From Candidatus Altimarinota bacterium (GTDB lineage Bacteria; Patescibacteriota; Gracilibacteria; BD1-5; UBA6164), in the NCBI GenBank assembly GCA_013368515.1, contig JABWCI010000002.1, forward strand, positions 62,001-126,000: a DNA stretch of 64,000 nt, given 5' to 3'. Below the pieces are notes generated by a model, which saw nothing but the letters and a program-made list of their open reading frames with translations, had not been told where the DNA came from and made no database searches. Positions 1 to 16,271 of this stretch are shown here, piece after piece (the first letter of the stretch is position 1; each line of letters begins with the position of its first letter). The translations under genes were made by a program, and so were the position numbers.

Positions 1-288
1 ATTTATAAAAAACTCTTCTTTATATAGGTTTTTATATGGTAATAAATAATCATTTTGAATTATTTTTAAATCTGAAATAGAATTTAGATTAATCTTGTAA
101 GAGTTATATTTTCATTCTTTTAAATTTTCATTTAACTTTGAAATTGGTAATTCTCAAATATATTCAAAACATCATATATCAAAGTTTTCTCAAACTTTAT
201 TTAATAAACTATGTTCTTCTTCATTACTTTGAGCATTTGAAAGAGGAAAAAATAGAAAAAAACATAAAATAAATATTAATTTTTTCAT
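1..288 (-). CDS. Secreted protein with signal peptide, 3' end outside the window
   Basis: I do not recognise this protein. It starts with MKKLIFILCFFLFFPLSNAQ, a classic signal peptide (two lysines, a hydrophobic core, then S-N-A-Q resembling a signal peptidase I site), so it is probably exported. About 95 residues are visible. They are acidic and polar (EEEHSLLNKVGENFDIG..), with several TGA-encoded glycines, and run off the left edge without a stop. The start at 288 is the first ATG and gives the signal peptide directly. It is divergent from the gene at 416, with a 127-base AT-rich intergenic stretch that must hold both promoters. Confidence 0.7.
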
Positions 289-415
289 ATTTGTAGATAA
301 TTAAAAAGTATTTAATTTATTATATTTAAAAGCAAATAAAAACAAATAAAAATAAGTTGAATATTACCAATTAATATGATAATATATTAATATAATATTT
401 AAAATTATAAATTTT

Positions 416-1546
416 ATGATAGATGATTTATTAAAAACTTCTTGAGTAGAAACTCCTAGAGTAAAAATTGATTGAATAGTTGTTAATTCTGATTTTTCAG
501 AACCTATTGTATCTTCAAAAACTGAAATTGATAATATATTAACTTGAGAGTTTAAATTTGATGCATCATTTTTTTCTTGAGTAACAGAAGTGCAATCTAA
601 AATTTCAAGATGAAGTTTACAAGATTATTTAGATTGATTTTCATGAAAAGATCTTAATCTAGAGCAAACTTCAGTAGTAATAAGAGAAGATATAAAAAGG
701 TTTTCTGATTTTAAAGAATTTAGTGATTTCCTTGAATTATATGATATAAATCCTCCTTCAAAAGAGTTATTTTTTCTTGCTAAAAAATGAGCGGATACTA
801 TTTTGCATAGAGATTTATTGTTGGACCCTAAAAAAATATCTATTAATGATTTAGATTACTTCCAAAAAATTGATTTAGGATTTGATGATTTATTTAGCAG
901 TTTTTTAAAATCATGAGATAAAACTGTTGTAAATGATTTTTTTGAAAAATTTAATAATTGAAATCTTGATATAAAATTAATAGATATATCTAGTAATACC
1001 TTAAATGATTTGCTTAATACTAATTTATTAGATAAGACAAAATTATCAAAATTTATATTAAGTTATTCTTGAAAAAATCTGTCTCCAGAAAATTTATATT
1101 TATTGAAAAAGTATCTAGAAAAAAATTGATTAGATTTATTTACTCAAGATATGCTTAGAAAAATTACTACTGAAATAGAAGTTAAACTTGATAAATTTAA
1201 TCCTAATAACATAGTAAAATCATATCTTGAATGAATAGATTTAGATTTTTCAACTTGAGAATTATTAATTAAAAATAGTCCTTGATATAGAGCTTGGAAT
1301 ACATTATTTGAAAGTTCATTTGACTCAAGATTTAATATGATTTTTAGATGAAAAAATCAATTTTTTCATGAATTAAACATAGACAGATTTTTTAATTTAA
1401 CTATTCATGAGTTAACTGACTTACAAAGATGAAGATTATATGAACTTGTTATTGAATGAGGTGAATATTATGATAGGATTAAGTGATATTCTGATTATGA
1501 TAATATAGTAGAAGTTCTAAAAAAATCACATAATAAAACAAAATAA
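416..1546 (+). CDS. Hypothetical protein, 376 aa
   Basis: A 376-residue ORF in table 25 with about 30 in-frame TGA codons. It has no signal peptide or membrane segment and I recognise no family. It is soluble, rich in Asn, Asp, Leu, Lys and Ser, and mostly predicted-helical by eye. Phrases of the type LxxLNDLxxxDLxxxxL recur through residues 130-260, perhaps a degenerate helical repeat. The C-terminus (..GGEYYDRIKGYSDYDNIVEVL..) is aromatic and charged. It is transcribed alone, convergent with mltG, and its stop lies inside the shared terminator hairpin. Its length and unbroken reading with TGA as Gly make it a real gene. Confidence 0.7.
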
Positions 1547-1572
1547 AAAGACATTTATGTCTTTTTATTTTG
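1539..1572. terminator. Bidirectional terminator between hypothetical gene and mltG
   Basis: Near-perfect palindrome: a 15-base arm AAAATAAAAAGACAT, a two-base loop and the complementary arm. A-runs on one side and T-runs on the other let it work on both strands for the convergent genes ending at 1546 and 1575. Confidence 0.8.
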
Positions 1573-1574
1573 TT

Positions 1575-2630
1575 TTATTTCATATATTTTACTTTATTTT
1601 GTTCATGTTCTCAATTAGTTTCAGCATAATATATTTTTCAGCTAGATACATTATGTAGATAAAACCAATAAGGAGTTTCTTTATGATTTAGAGTTGCATT
1701 TATTGTTGTAAAATTTGGATTTCAAATAGGGGTTTTTGGTAATCAAACCATTTGTCTAGTATTGTAATCATTTTTATCATATAGATATTTTGTAATAGAA
1801 AATTTACATTCTTCACTTGTAAGTTTATGAGGATAACAAACAGTTATATCAGCTCATATCATCCATCAAGCATTTAATCTTTTTTTAAGTATCCCAGCAA
1901 CTGTTGGTTTTTCGTTATTGTTTCTTTCTTCTTTTTCCACAATAGAAGCAAGATTAACCAAATCAGTTATAGTTTTTGTATCTAGATTTTTAAGTATTTT
2001 TTCATAAACTTTTATTTCAAAAGTTTCTAGTTGTTTTATCACAAAATTATTTATTTTAAATGGACTTATGCTTACCATATATGTATCAGGATATAAAAAT
2101 CACTCCAAAGTTTCTATATCTCATAAAAATGGGAAAAATTCTTTTAGTGCATTTATTTTTTCTTTATCTGTAACATAATTTATATATTCTCAGGCATCAA
2201 TCAATCATTTTTTGTTTAGTGCTTCATCTATATCATATATATTCCATCATTCTAAAATAGTTATACTAATTTCATCATTTATAGGTTTATTTAAAGATAA
2301 TATTATATCATTTATATTGCTTCAAGAATTTAATTTATAACTTCAAGCTTGTAATTCAAAATCAGGAGTATTATTTTTTATGTAGTATTTATAATAATTA
2401 TTATTTAGTTCTTCTATCTTATTTCATAAATTAGAGAAATTATCACCAGATTTTATTTCTATAATAATATCATCAGATATAAGAGATTCATTTATAAAGT
2501 TATTATAATTTATATAATGATATCATGAAAAAAATATTACAAATATAATAAAAAACTTTATTATTTTAGATAAAAAAGATCATTTTTTTTCATTTATTTT
2601 TTTGTTATTAAAACTATTCATTTTATACAT
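1575..2630 (-). CDS. mltG: Endolytic murein transglycosylase MltG (YceG family)
   Basis: A 351-residue protein. One N-terminal membrane anchor (about residues 20-42, KIIKFFIIFVIFFSG) is followed by a LysM-like extracytoplasmic segment and the YceG catalytic domain. Family landmarks visible are LEGFLYPDTY (about residue 180), the catalytic region NLASIVEKEE and TVAGILKKRLN (about 225-250), and the late block VGLPKTPIGNPNFTTINATL. The Glu of SIVEKE is the family's catalytic acid. MltG cleaves nascent peptidoglycan strands and so sets glycan length. The length is normal for the family. ATG 2630 was chosen; an in-frame ATG at 2621 is an equally possible start. It is divergent from rpoB. Confidence 0.92.
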
Positions 2631-2695
2631 TTTTATTAAATATTTTGCTTATTTTATTTTAAAAGATTTTTTTTCAAAATTTAAGTAAAAAATAT

Positions 2696-2723
2696 TTGAT
2701 TTTTTGGCTTTTATACTTATACT
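2696..2723 (+). promoter_or_regulatory. Putative rpoB promoter
   Basis: TTGATT, a 16-base spacer, then TATACT, ending about 130 bases upstream of the rpoB start. A good sigma70-like match, but AT-rich DNA yields such matches by chance, so this is an inference. Confidence 0.5.
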
Positions 2724-2762
2724 CCAAGTGTTGCGCTACTTTTGATTGTGTTTTTCTGACAA

Positions 2763-2825
2763 AGTAGGGCATTTTTAGTGTTGTTTTAAAAAGGATAAAA
2801 ATGATTGTGTAATTCCTGTCCTACT
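2763..2825 (+). promoter_or_regulatory. rpoB 5' leader with long-range stem
   Basis: Within the leader, AGTAGGGCA (2763-2771) can pair with TGTCCTACT (2817-2825), one G-T pair included. The octamer GATTGTGT occurs twice nearby, and the sequence is less AT-rich than the surrounding DNA. This is where ribosomal-protein or attenuation control of rpoBC would sit, since no rplJ or rplL precedes rpoB here. Function is inferred only from position. Confidence 0.35.
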
Positions 2826-2852
2826 ATTTTTATTTTTTTAACTCTTTTTTGT

Positions 2853-6308
<3,456 letters not shown>

Positions 6309-6349
6309 TAATGGAATAATAAAATTTTAAATCTCTAATTATAATCATA

Positions 6350-10371
<4,022 letters not shown>

Positions 10372-10372
<1 letters not shown>

Positions 10373-10407
10373 AAAAATAAAAGTACCTTTTGGTACTTTT
10401 ATTTTTT
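10372..10407 (+). terminator. rpoBC terminator
   Basis: Perfect stem of about 16 bases (..AAAAGTACC, loop TTTT, GGTACTTTT..) followed by a T-run, immediately after the rpoC stop. Confidence 0.85.
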
Positions 10408-10418
10408 GAAAAATTTAT

Positions 10419-10458
10419 AATAAAAAACTCTCAACTAATTAATTGAGAGTTTTTTATT
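10419..10458 (-). terminator. Terminator of the gene at 10457
   Basis: Stem AATAAAAAACTCTCAA / TTGAGAGTTTTTTATT with an eight-base loop. It directly follows the stop codon of the minus-strand gene and could also back up rpoC termination. Confidence 0.8.
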
Positions 10459-10837
10459 ATAAATCATTTAACATTTTTAATACATCATCTGCATTTTTTT
10501 CATCTTCATTATCTTTAGCTTGAGCATCTTTAATTTTTTGTTTAGAGTCTTTCATTTGAAATTCTTGCCATTCAATTAAATGTTTTTCATTTAACTTTTT
10601 AATCTCTGTTTGGTATTTTTCTTCAAGAGCTTCTAATTTTCTTTTTTCTATATCAAGTATGTTAAAAAGTCTATCAATTTGATCATTTGTCATAGAAGGC
10701 ATTATATCAAACCAATATTGTTTTTCATCATTATCCATTGATTCAGTATCTAAAATCAATTTTATTAATTCACTATATTGTGCTTGCATATCATCACTTA
10801 TGCTAAAAATTTTTCAATTATGATTAATTTCTGCCAT
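10457..10837 (-). CDS. Small charged coiled-coil protein, unknown function
   Basis: A 126-residue soluble protein (MAEINHNGKIFSISDDMQ..). From about residue 50 it is highly charged with heptad-like spacing (EKRKLEALEEKYQTEIKKLNEKH), so a long helix or coiled coil is likely, ending in a short acidic tail (DEKNADDVLKMLNDL). The middle part PSMTNDQIDRLFNILDIE resembles a small helical module. The start at 10837 adds 16 residues, through one TGA, upstream of an internal Met and is preferred because translation is unbroken. It is transcribed alone, divergent from the 10955 gene. I recognise no family. Confidence 0.7.
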
Positions 10838-10894
10838 GTTTTTATTTTTATATTTTAAATTTATTTATTTTATTATAACAAACTATTTTAAAAT

Positions 10895-10921
10895 TTGCAA
10901 ATAAAAAATATGAGTTATAAT
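10895..10921 (+). promoter_or_regulatory. Promoter of the 10955-12890 gene cluster
   Basis: TTGCAA, a 15-base spacer, then a perfect TATAAT, 33 bases upstream of the ATG at 10955. The spacer is slightly short, but the -10 box is exact. Confidence 0.5.
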
Positions 10922-10954
10922 GTTTTTGAGATTTTTATACTTAAAAAATATTTT

Positions 10955-11209
10955 ATGAAAATAGTATACTTGTGATTTTATACTCTATTTTTAGTTATGA
11001 TATGGTGATTTTTTATTGTCGCTAAAATACATGCTTATAAATTTAAGAATTTTTCAAATTATATAGAAAAAGTAACTCAATTTTTACTTATACTATTAAT
11101 AATTTTATCATTGTCTTGATATGTGCTTATTTTTTTATTAGATGATAATATTGTTAATAATCTAAAATTTGATAATAAAGATTTATATTTTAACGAAGTA
11201 AATTATTAA
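10955..11209 (+). CDS. Small membrane protein with two transmembrane helices
   Basis: An 84-residue protein. Two hydrophobic helices (about residues 2-24, IVYLGFYTLFLVMIWGFFIV, and about 43-64, FLLILLIILSLSGYVLIFLL) are joined by a basic cytoplasm-like loop (AKIHAYKFKNFSNYIEKV), and the tail is polar. No family is recognised. The stop is one base before the ATG of the HIT gene, so the two are cotranscribed and probably translationally coupled. TGA is used for three glycines. Confidence 0.65.
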
Positions 11210-11210
11210 T

Positions 11211-11528
11211 ATGTCTTCAATTTTTACAAAAATAATAAATAGGGAAATACCTAGTGATATAGTTTATGAAACAAACGATATAATAGTTATCAAAGATATT
11301 AACCCCCAAGCTAAAATTCATTTACTTATTATTCCTAAAAAACATATAGAAACTATTGATCACTTAGAAGAAACAGATAAAAGTTTAATTGCAGATATGT
11401 TTTTTGTTGCAAAGAAAGTAGCTTTTGATTTAGGAGTTACTTGATGATATAAATTGCATTTCAATGTTTGAAAAGCTTGATGACAAGAAGTTATGCATTT
11501 GCATTTACATTTATTATCTAATATTTAA
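11211..11528 (+). CDS. HIT-family nucleotide phosphoramidase/hydrolase (HinT-like)
   Basis: A 105-residue protein with the whole HIT domain. The N-terminus is SSIFTKIINREIPSDIVYE, followed by the HinT signature blocks VIKDINPQAKIHLLIIPKKH and, near the end, GGQEVMHLHLHLLSNI, containing the histidine triad H-x-H-x-H. HinT enzymes hydrolyse adenosine phosphoramidates and aminoacyl-AMP and act as small homodimers. Length and motif order match bacterial HinT. It is in an operon with the small membrane protein upstream and the solute-binding protein three bases downstream. Confidence 0.92.
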
Positions 11529-11531
11529 TTA

Positions 11532-12890
11532 ATGGAATATAATAAAAATAAACTTATATTTGCTGTTGTTTGAGTAATAATAGTTTTATCTATAGTTTTT
11601 TTACTTAAAACTATGAGTTCTACGGATAAAACAAGCTCAAACTCTTGAGATAAAAATAAAGTTTTTAAAATATGGGTTGTTTGAGATTTAGTAAATGATT
11701 CATCTGCTATTATTGATTGATTTAAGAAGGTTTACCCAAATTATAAAAATAGGGAAATATTATTAGAGTCTTTTAACTCATATGAAGATTATACATATAC
11801 TTTGATGTCTGCTTTAAATTCTTGATTATGACCAGATATATTTGTATTGAATAATAATGATAAATGATCTGTTTTTTCAAACCAAGTTTTGTGAATTGAT
11901 CCTAATATTGTAAACCCGAATGATTTTAGAAAAAAATATAAATTATTTTTTAGTGATGATCTTATAGGTACGTTTACTTATGATTGAGAAACAAAAGAAT
12001 ATCTAGTATGACTTCCTGTTTGATATGAAACTTTATGAGTTTTTTATAATAGAAGATATTTGAAAGAGGCAGATATAAGCAATCTCTCTACTTTAAACAA
12101 TGTTATATCTGATTTAAAAACTAAATATCCAGATATAATTCCATTTTGAATTGGTAATTGATCTACGGTAGATAATTCATCAGATATAATGACTCAATTT
12201 TTTATGATGGAATGATGAGTTACTTGATTATGAAATGTTAATTCAAAAGTTTTATGAGAATCAGTTTGAGCATACTTATTATATTGAGATATAGATTGAT
12301 ATAATTGATACAACTTAAAATACCAAGAACTAAAGGATACAAGAAAAACTTCTTTGAATTTATTTTCACTTTGAGAAGTAATGATGGTAGCTTGATATCC
12401 AAGTACGATAAAAAAGATAAAAGAAAATTGATTTAGTAAAAGTCTACTACAAGCATGACCATTTCCAACTTATTATTCTGGTGCATGAAAAATGTTAGTT
12501 AATTATAATTATTTTGCTATAAATAAAGAAACTACTAATTTAGATTTAGCTAATTCATTTATTTCTTATCTTTATTCTGATAATTGAGCTTTGAATTTTC
12601 TAGACTCATTTCCTTATTATTTACCTGCTCTATTATCTTTAGAATCTGATAAATTATGAGATAAGATAGATTCAGATTATTCTATTACCTTAGGAGATTT
12701 CTATAGTGAAAAAAATGATTATTCTAGTTTTGATAAATGAGTAAAAACTCTTTATGATAAAAGTATAACAATTTTACTAGATAAAGATTTTTATGATTCA
12801 GAATCATTTAATGCATTTAAAGAATCTGTAATGTGTAAGGCTAATAAAATAACTACATTTACAAATTTATCTGTTAATTGTGATAGATAA
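11532..12890 (+). CDS. Membrane-anchored extracellular solute-binding protein (ABC sugar-binding family)
   Basis: A 452-residue protein. The N-terminal segment KLIFAVVGVIIVLSIVFLL (residues 8-26) acts as an uncleaved anchor or signal; there is no lipobox cysteine. The rest has the fold pattern of family-1 solute-binding proteins: KIWVVGD at the first strand, an open region ending SALNSGLGPDIFVLNN (about residue 100), LVGLPVGYETLGVFYNRRYL (about 160), then SLGEVMMVAGYPSTIKKI and a C-terminal helical lobe. It presumably captures a carbohydrate-like ligand at the cell surface. No permease or ATPase gene is adjacent, so the transporter partner, if any, is encoded elsewhere. It is the last gene before a strong terminator. 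Confidence 0.8.
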
Positions 12891-12893
12891 AAT

Positions 12894-12922
12894 AAAACCG
12901 GTCGCCATTATGGACCGGTTTT
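12894..12922 (+). terminator. Terminator after solute-binding protein gene
   Basis: GC-rich stem AAAACCGGTC / GACCGGTTTT starting four bases after the stop, with a T-tract. It stands out in this AT-rich DNA. Confidence 0.85.
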
Positions 12923-12938
12923 AATTTAATTATATATT

Positions 12939-14051
12939 ATGAAAACTTATAATTGTTATATACATATTCCTTTTTGTAGTAGTAAATGCAAGTATTGTAG
13001 ATTTGCATCTTTTTCATGATTTTCAAATTTAAAAATACAAACTTATGTTGATTTTTTATGTAAAGAAATACTTGATTCTGATATAGATTGAGTTTTTTTG
13101 AATACTATTTATTTTGGATGATGAACTCCATGAGTTTTGTCTTTATCTCAATTTAATCAAATTTTTGAAACACTTAAAACAAAATTTATTTTTTCAGAAA
13201 ATATAGAGATATCTATTGAGACAACTCCATGAAATATAACTATGGAAAATATTATTTGGTGGAAAAATCTAGGCATAAATAGGATTAGTATGTGACTTCA
13301 AACATTAAATGAAAAATCTCTTTCTGAAATTTGAAGAGATAGTAAATGAGATATAATTTGAGCTTTAGATACTGTAAAAAATATATGATTTTCAAATTTT
13401 TCTATAGATTTTATTATATGATTACCTTATGTAAGATCAGGAGAAATCATTAAAAATATAGATTATTTATTAGAAAAATATGATTTTATAAAACATATTT
13501 CTGTTTATATGTTGGAGGAGTATTATGATGTTCCAGAAGTGAAGGGATCGAAGTTTGATAATATAGTTTATCCAAATGATTGGTCAAATTTATGATTGAA
13601 AGAAGAAGATTTTAGTAGAGAATATATAGAAATAAAAGATTTTTTACAAAAAAATTGATTTAATAGATATGAAATTTCAAATTACTCTAAACCTTGATTT
13701 GAGTGTAAACATAATTTATGATATTGGAATCATAAAGAAACTCTTGCATTTTGATTATGAGCACATGGATTTTTAAGTGGTATTCGTTTTTCAAATAGTG
13801 AATCTTTTATAGATTATTATACTAAAAAAAATATAATAAAAGAACATTTAAAAGAGGAAGATTTATTTTTAGAAAAAATTATGTTTTCTCTTAGAACTTC
13901 ATGAATTGATGAAATTTATTTAGAAAAACTTGATAATCTTAAAGTAAATTATTTTATAGAAAATAATATGCTTTATAAAAAAAATAAAAAAATAGCTTTA
14001 AGTGATAGTTGAGTTGTTTTTATGGACTACATACTTTGACAAATAATATAA
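12939..14051 (+). CDS. Radical SAM protein, HemW-like (coproporphyrinogen III oxidase-like)
   Basis: A 370-residue protein starting MKTYNCYIHIPFCSSKCKYC. The CxxxCxxC cluster binds the [4Fe-4S] centre that cleaves S-adenosylmethionine. Next come IYFGGGTPGVLS, SIETTPGNIT and RISMGLQTLNEKSL, all typical of the HemN/HemW family, then FSIDFIIGLPY and a C-terminal half with FNRYEISNYSKPGFECKHN and YWNHKETLAFGLGAHGF. HemW is a haem chaperone or insertase rather than a true oxidase. No haem pathway gene is visible here, so the substrate is uncertain. Length is normal. It stands alone between two hairpins. Confidence 0.88.
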
Positions 14052-14076
14052 AAAAGAAGCCGTAGGCTTCTTTTTT
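14050..14076. terminator. Bidirectional terminator between HemW-like gene and hpf
   Basis: Stem AAAAAAGAAGCC / GGCTTCTTTTTT with loop GTA, between two convergent genes ending at 14051 and 14080. Confidence 0.85.
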
Positions 14077-14079
14077 ATA

Positions 14080-14382
14080 TTATCTGTTTGATAAATCTTC
14101 TTTAAAATGTTCAAATAAGTGGTTTACTAAATCATCTAAATTTTTATAATCTTCTCTTTCATATCTAAATGAATTTCAATCTAGAGTAGCAGAAACAATT
14201 CAGTTAAATAAATCTTTTTTATTTTTCTCAACTTTTACTTCTATAGTTCCTTCAGCATCTTCTTTTGTACTAAATTTTTTTAGATAATTATCTAGTTTAT
14301 TTTCTAAATTATGTTTTACTAATCTTTCAGTAACTTCTTTTGCTTCTTCTGCATTTACGTGTATTTTTACTTGTATTTCCAT
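14080..14382 (-). CDS. hpf: Ribosome hibernation-promoting factor / RaiA-like (S30AE domain)
   Basis: A 100-residue protein matching short HPF/YfiA proteins, which bind the 30S decoding site and inactivate ribosomes in slow-growing cells. It has the beta-alpha-beta-beta-beta-alpha pattern: MEIQVKIHVNAEEAKEVTERL, the Lys/Asn-rich helix, TIEVKVEKNKKDLFNGIVSATLDG, then the diagnostic helix FRYEREDYKNLDDLVNHLFEHFK. No long C-terminal dimerisation domain follows, so it is the short form. It is divergent from gatB and the only gene of its unit. Confidence 0.82.
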
Positions 14383-14707
14383 AATTCACTTATTATCATA
14401 TAAATTTAAAAAGTAGTAAATATTTTTATAAGGCTTATTATTTAATTACTTTTTACAATAGATATTTTATCATATTAAAATTTTAAAGCAAATAAAATTA
14501 AAAAAAATTGTTGAAAAATCAATATATTTAGATATAAATATAATATATACCAAAATGAAAATAGTTTTCTTAATTTTCAGTAATAAACGAAAACTGTTTA
14601 AATCCCAAGTTTAAATTTTATTTAAACTGGTTGAGTTTTTGAGTTTATGGAAGAAATTTAAGAAAATTAAAAATTCTTTATTAATAAAATTTAAGATACA
14701 AATTAAG
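14383..14707. promoter_or_regulatory. Divergent intergenic region hpf/gatB with structured gatB leader
   Basis: This 325-base stretch has no gene I trust. It contains a candidate gatB promoter (TTGAAA at 14511, 16-base spacer, TATAAA at 14533-14538). The leader that follows has GTTTAAAT at 14596-14603 and again at 14609-14616, both complementary to ATTTAAAC at 14620-14627. The two pairings exclude each other, and the second extends to a CC(A)AGTTTAAA / TTTAAACTGG hairpin (14605-14630). A 19-codon ATG ORF (14555-14614) overlaps them. This could be an attenuator, but that is inference. Confidence 0.4.
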
Positions 14708-16141
14708 ATGACTAAATATATACCAACTATATGACTTGAAATACATGTAAGAATTAAATCTGAAACAAAAATGTTTTGTTCTTGTAAAAATGCAGTTGCA
14801 TTAGCAGAAGAACCAAATATGAATGTTTGTCCTGTTTGTATGTGATTTCCATGAATGCTACCTAGTTTAAACAAAGAAGTAGTTAGATTATGACTTATCT
14901 GAGGTATGGCTATGAACTGTGAAGTAAATAAGATTTCAAAATTTGATAGAAAAACTTATTTTTATCCAGATAATCCAACAGCATATCAAATAACTCAAAT
15001 GTATGAACCAATTGTATGAAAAGGTTCTGTGAAAACTATTGTTAATTGAGAAGAGAGAGTTTTTGCTATTCATCATATGCACCTAGAAAATGATGCTTGA
15101 AAACTTATTCATGCTTGAGGTAAAACACTTCTTGATTTTAACAGAGCAGGAAGTCCCCTTATGGAAATAGTAACTGATCCAGTTTTTCATAACAAAGATG
15201 AAGTTATGGAGTTTTTAAAAGAATTACAAAAGATATTTAGAGCAACTGGAGTTTCTGATGCTGATATGGAAAAATGACAATTAAGATGTGATGTAAACAT
15301 ATCTGTAGCACCAGAGGGAAGTACTAAATTATGAGCTAGAACTGAAACAAAAAATGTAAACTCTTTTGCTGCAATTGGTAGAGTAGTAGAACATGAAGTA
15401 AAAAGACAAATTAATATAATCGAAAAAGGTTGAGTTATAGATCAAGAAACTAGATGATGGAATGATGATACAGGGACTTCAACTACACAAAGAAGTAAAG
15501 AAGATGCTATGGATTATAGATATTTTCCAGAACCAGATTTATTACCACTTGTTTTAAGTGATGAATTTATAGAGGAAGCTAGAAAGCAAATACCAGAATT
15601 ACCTATAGAAAAAAGACTTAGATATTTAAATAACTTTAAGTTAAGTGAAGACGATGCTAGAATACTTACTTTTGATAGAGAATTAAGTGAATATTTTGAT
15701 AAATTGGTTGATTTAACTTGAGATGCAAAAAAATCTTGTTCATACATTACAACTGTTTTACTTGCAATGATGAATGAAAGTGAAACGATTAAAAATATAA
15801 GTGATTTAAAATTTGATATAAAAGAACTTGCAAAAGTTATTGATATGGTAAATCATGATGAACTATCAAGTACAAATAGTAAACAAGTGGTTGAAGAATT
15901 ATTTAATAATTGATGAGAAGCTGATATAATAGTTGATGAAAATAATTTAAGACAAAAAAATGATACATGAGCACTTGAAGCAATTGTTGATCAAGTTTTA
16001 ATTGAAAATGCATCACAAGTTGCAGATTACAAAGCTTGAAATCAAAATATATTTTGATTCTTTGTTGGTCAATGTATGAAAGCATCAAAATGAGCAGGTA
16101 ATCCAAAAATATTTAATGAATTGTTAAAAAAGAAACTTTAG
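14708..16141 (+). CDS. gatB: Aspartyl/glutamyl-tRNA(Asn/Gln) amidotransferase subunit B
   Basis: A 477-residue protein. GatB is the kinase/transamidase subunit of GatCAB, which converts Glu-tRNA(Gln) to Gln-tRNA(Gln) and Asp-tRNA(Asn) to Asn-tRNA(Asn). The N-terminus [20 protein letters not shown] is diagnostic. The zinc ligands are MFCSCKN and CPVCMGFPGMLPSLN (residues 24-55), then [31 protein letters not shown] and RCDVNISV. The GatB/Yqey tail domain fills the last 150 residues ([16 protein letters not shown].., ending [25 protein letters not shown]). Length is standard. gatA and gatC are not adjacent, which is common in CPR genomes. Confidence 0.96.
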
Positions 16142-16163
16142 AATTAAATCTAGAGTTTTTTTT
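16133..16163 (+). terminator. gatB terminator
   Basis: AAACTTTAGA / TCTAGAGTTT stem overlapping the stop codon, followed by eight T. Confidence 0.8.
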
Positions 16164-16271
16164 CTGTTTAAAATTTTTGCAAGAAAAAATATTTTATGAT
16201 ATGATTTATTTAGTTAAAAGTTTTTCTATAAAATTAGATAAAACAATTATATAAGTTTAACAATATTAATT

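Noticed and set aside
1866-2078. Separate 70-residue protein inside mltG
   Set aside because: It is the internal part of MltG between two TGA glycine codons, not an independent gene.
14555-14614. 19-codon ORF with ATG upstream of gatB
   Set aside because: Too short, no clear start signal, and codons give no recognisable leader-peptide pattern; kept only as part of the leader description.
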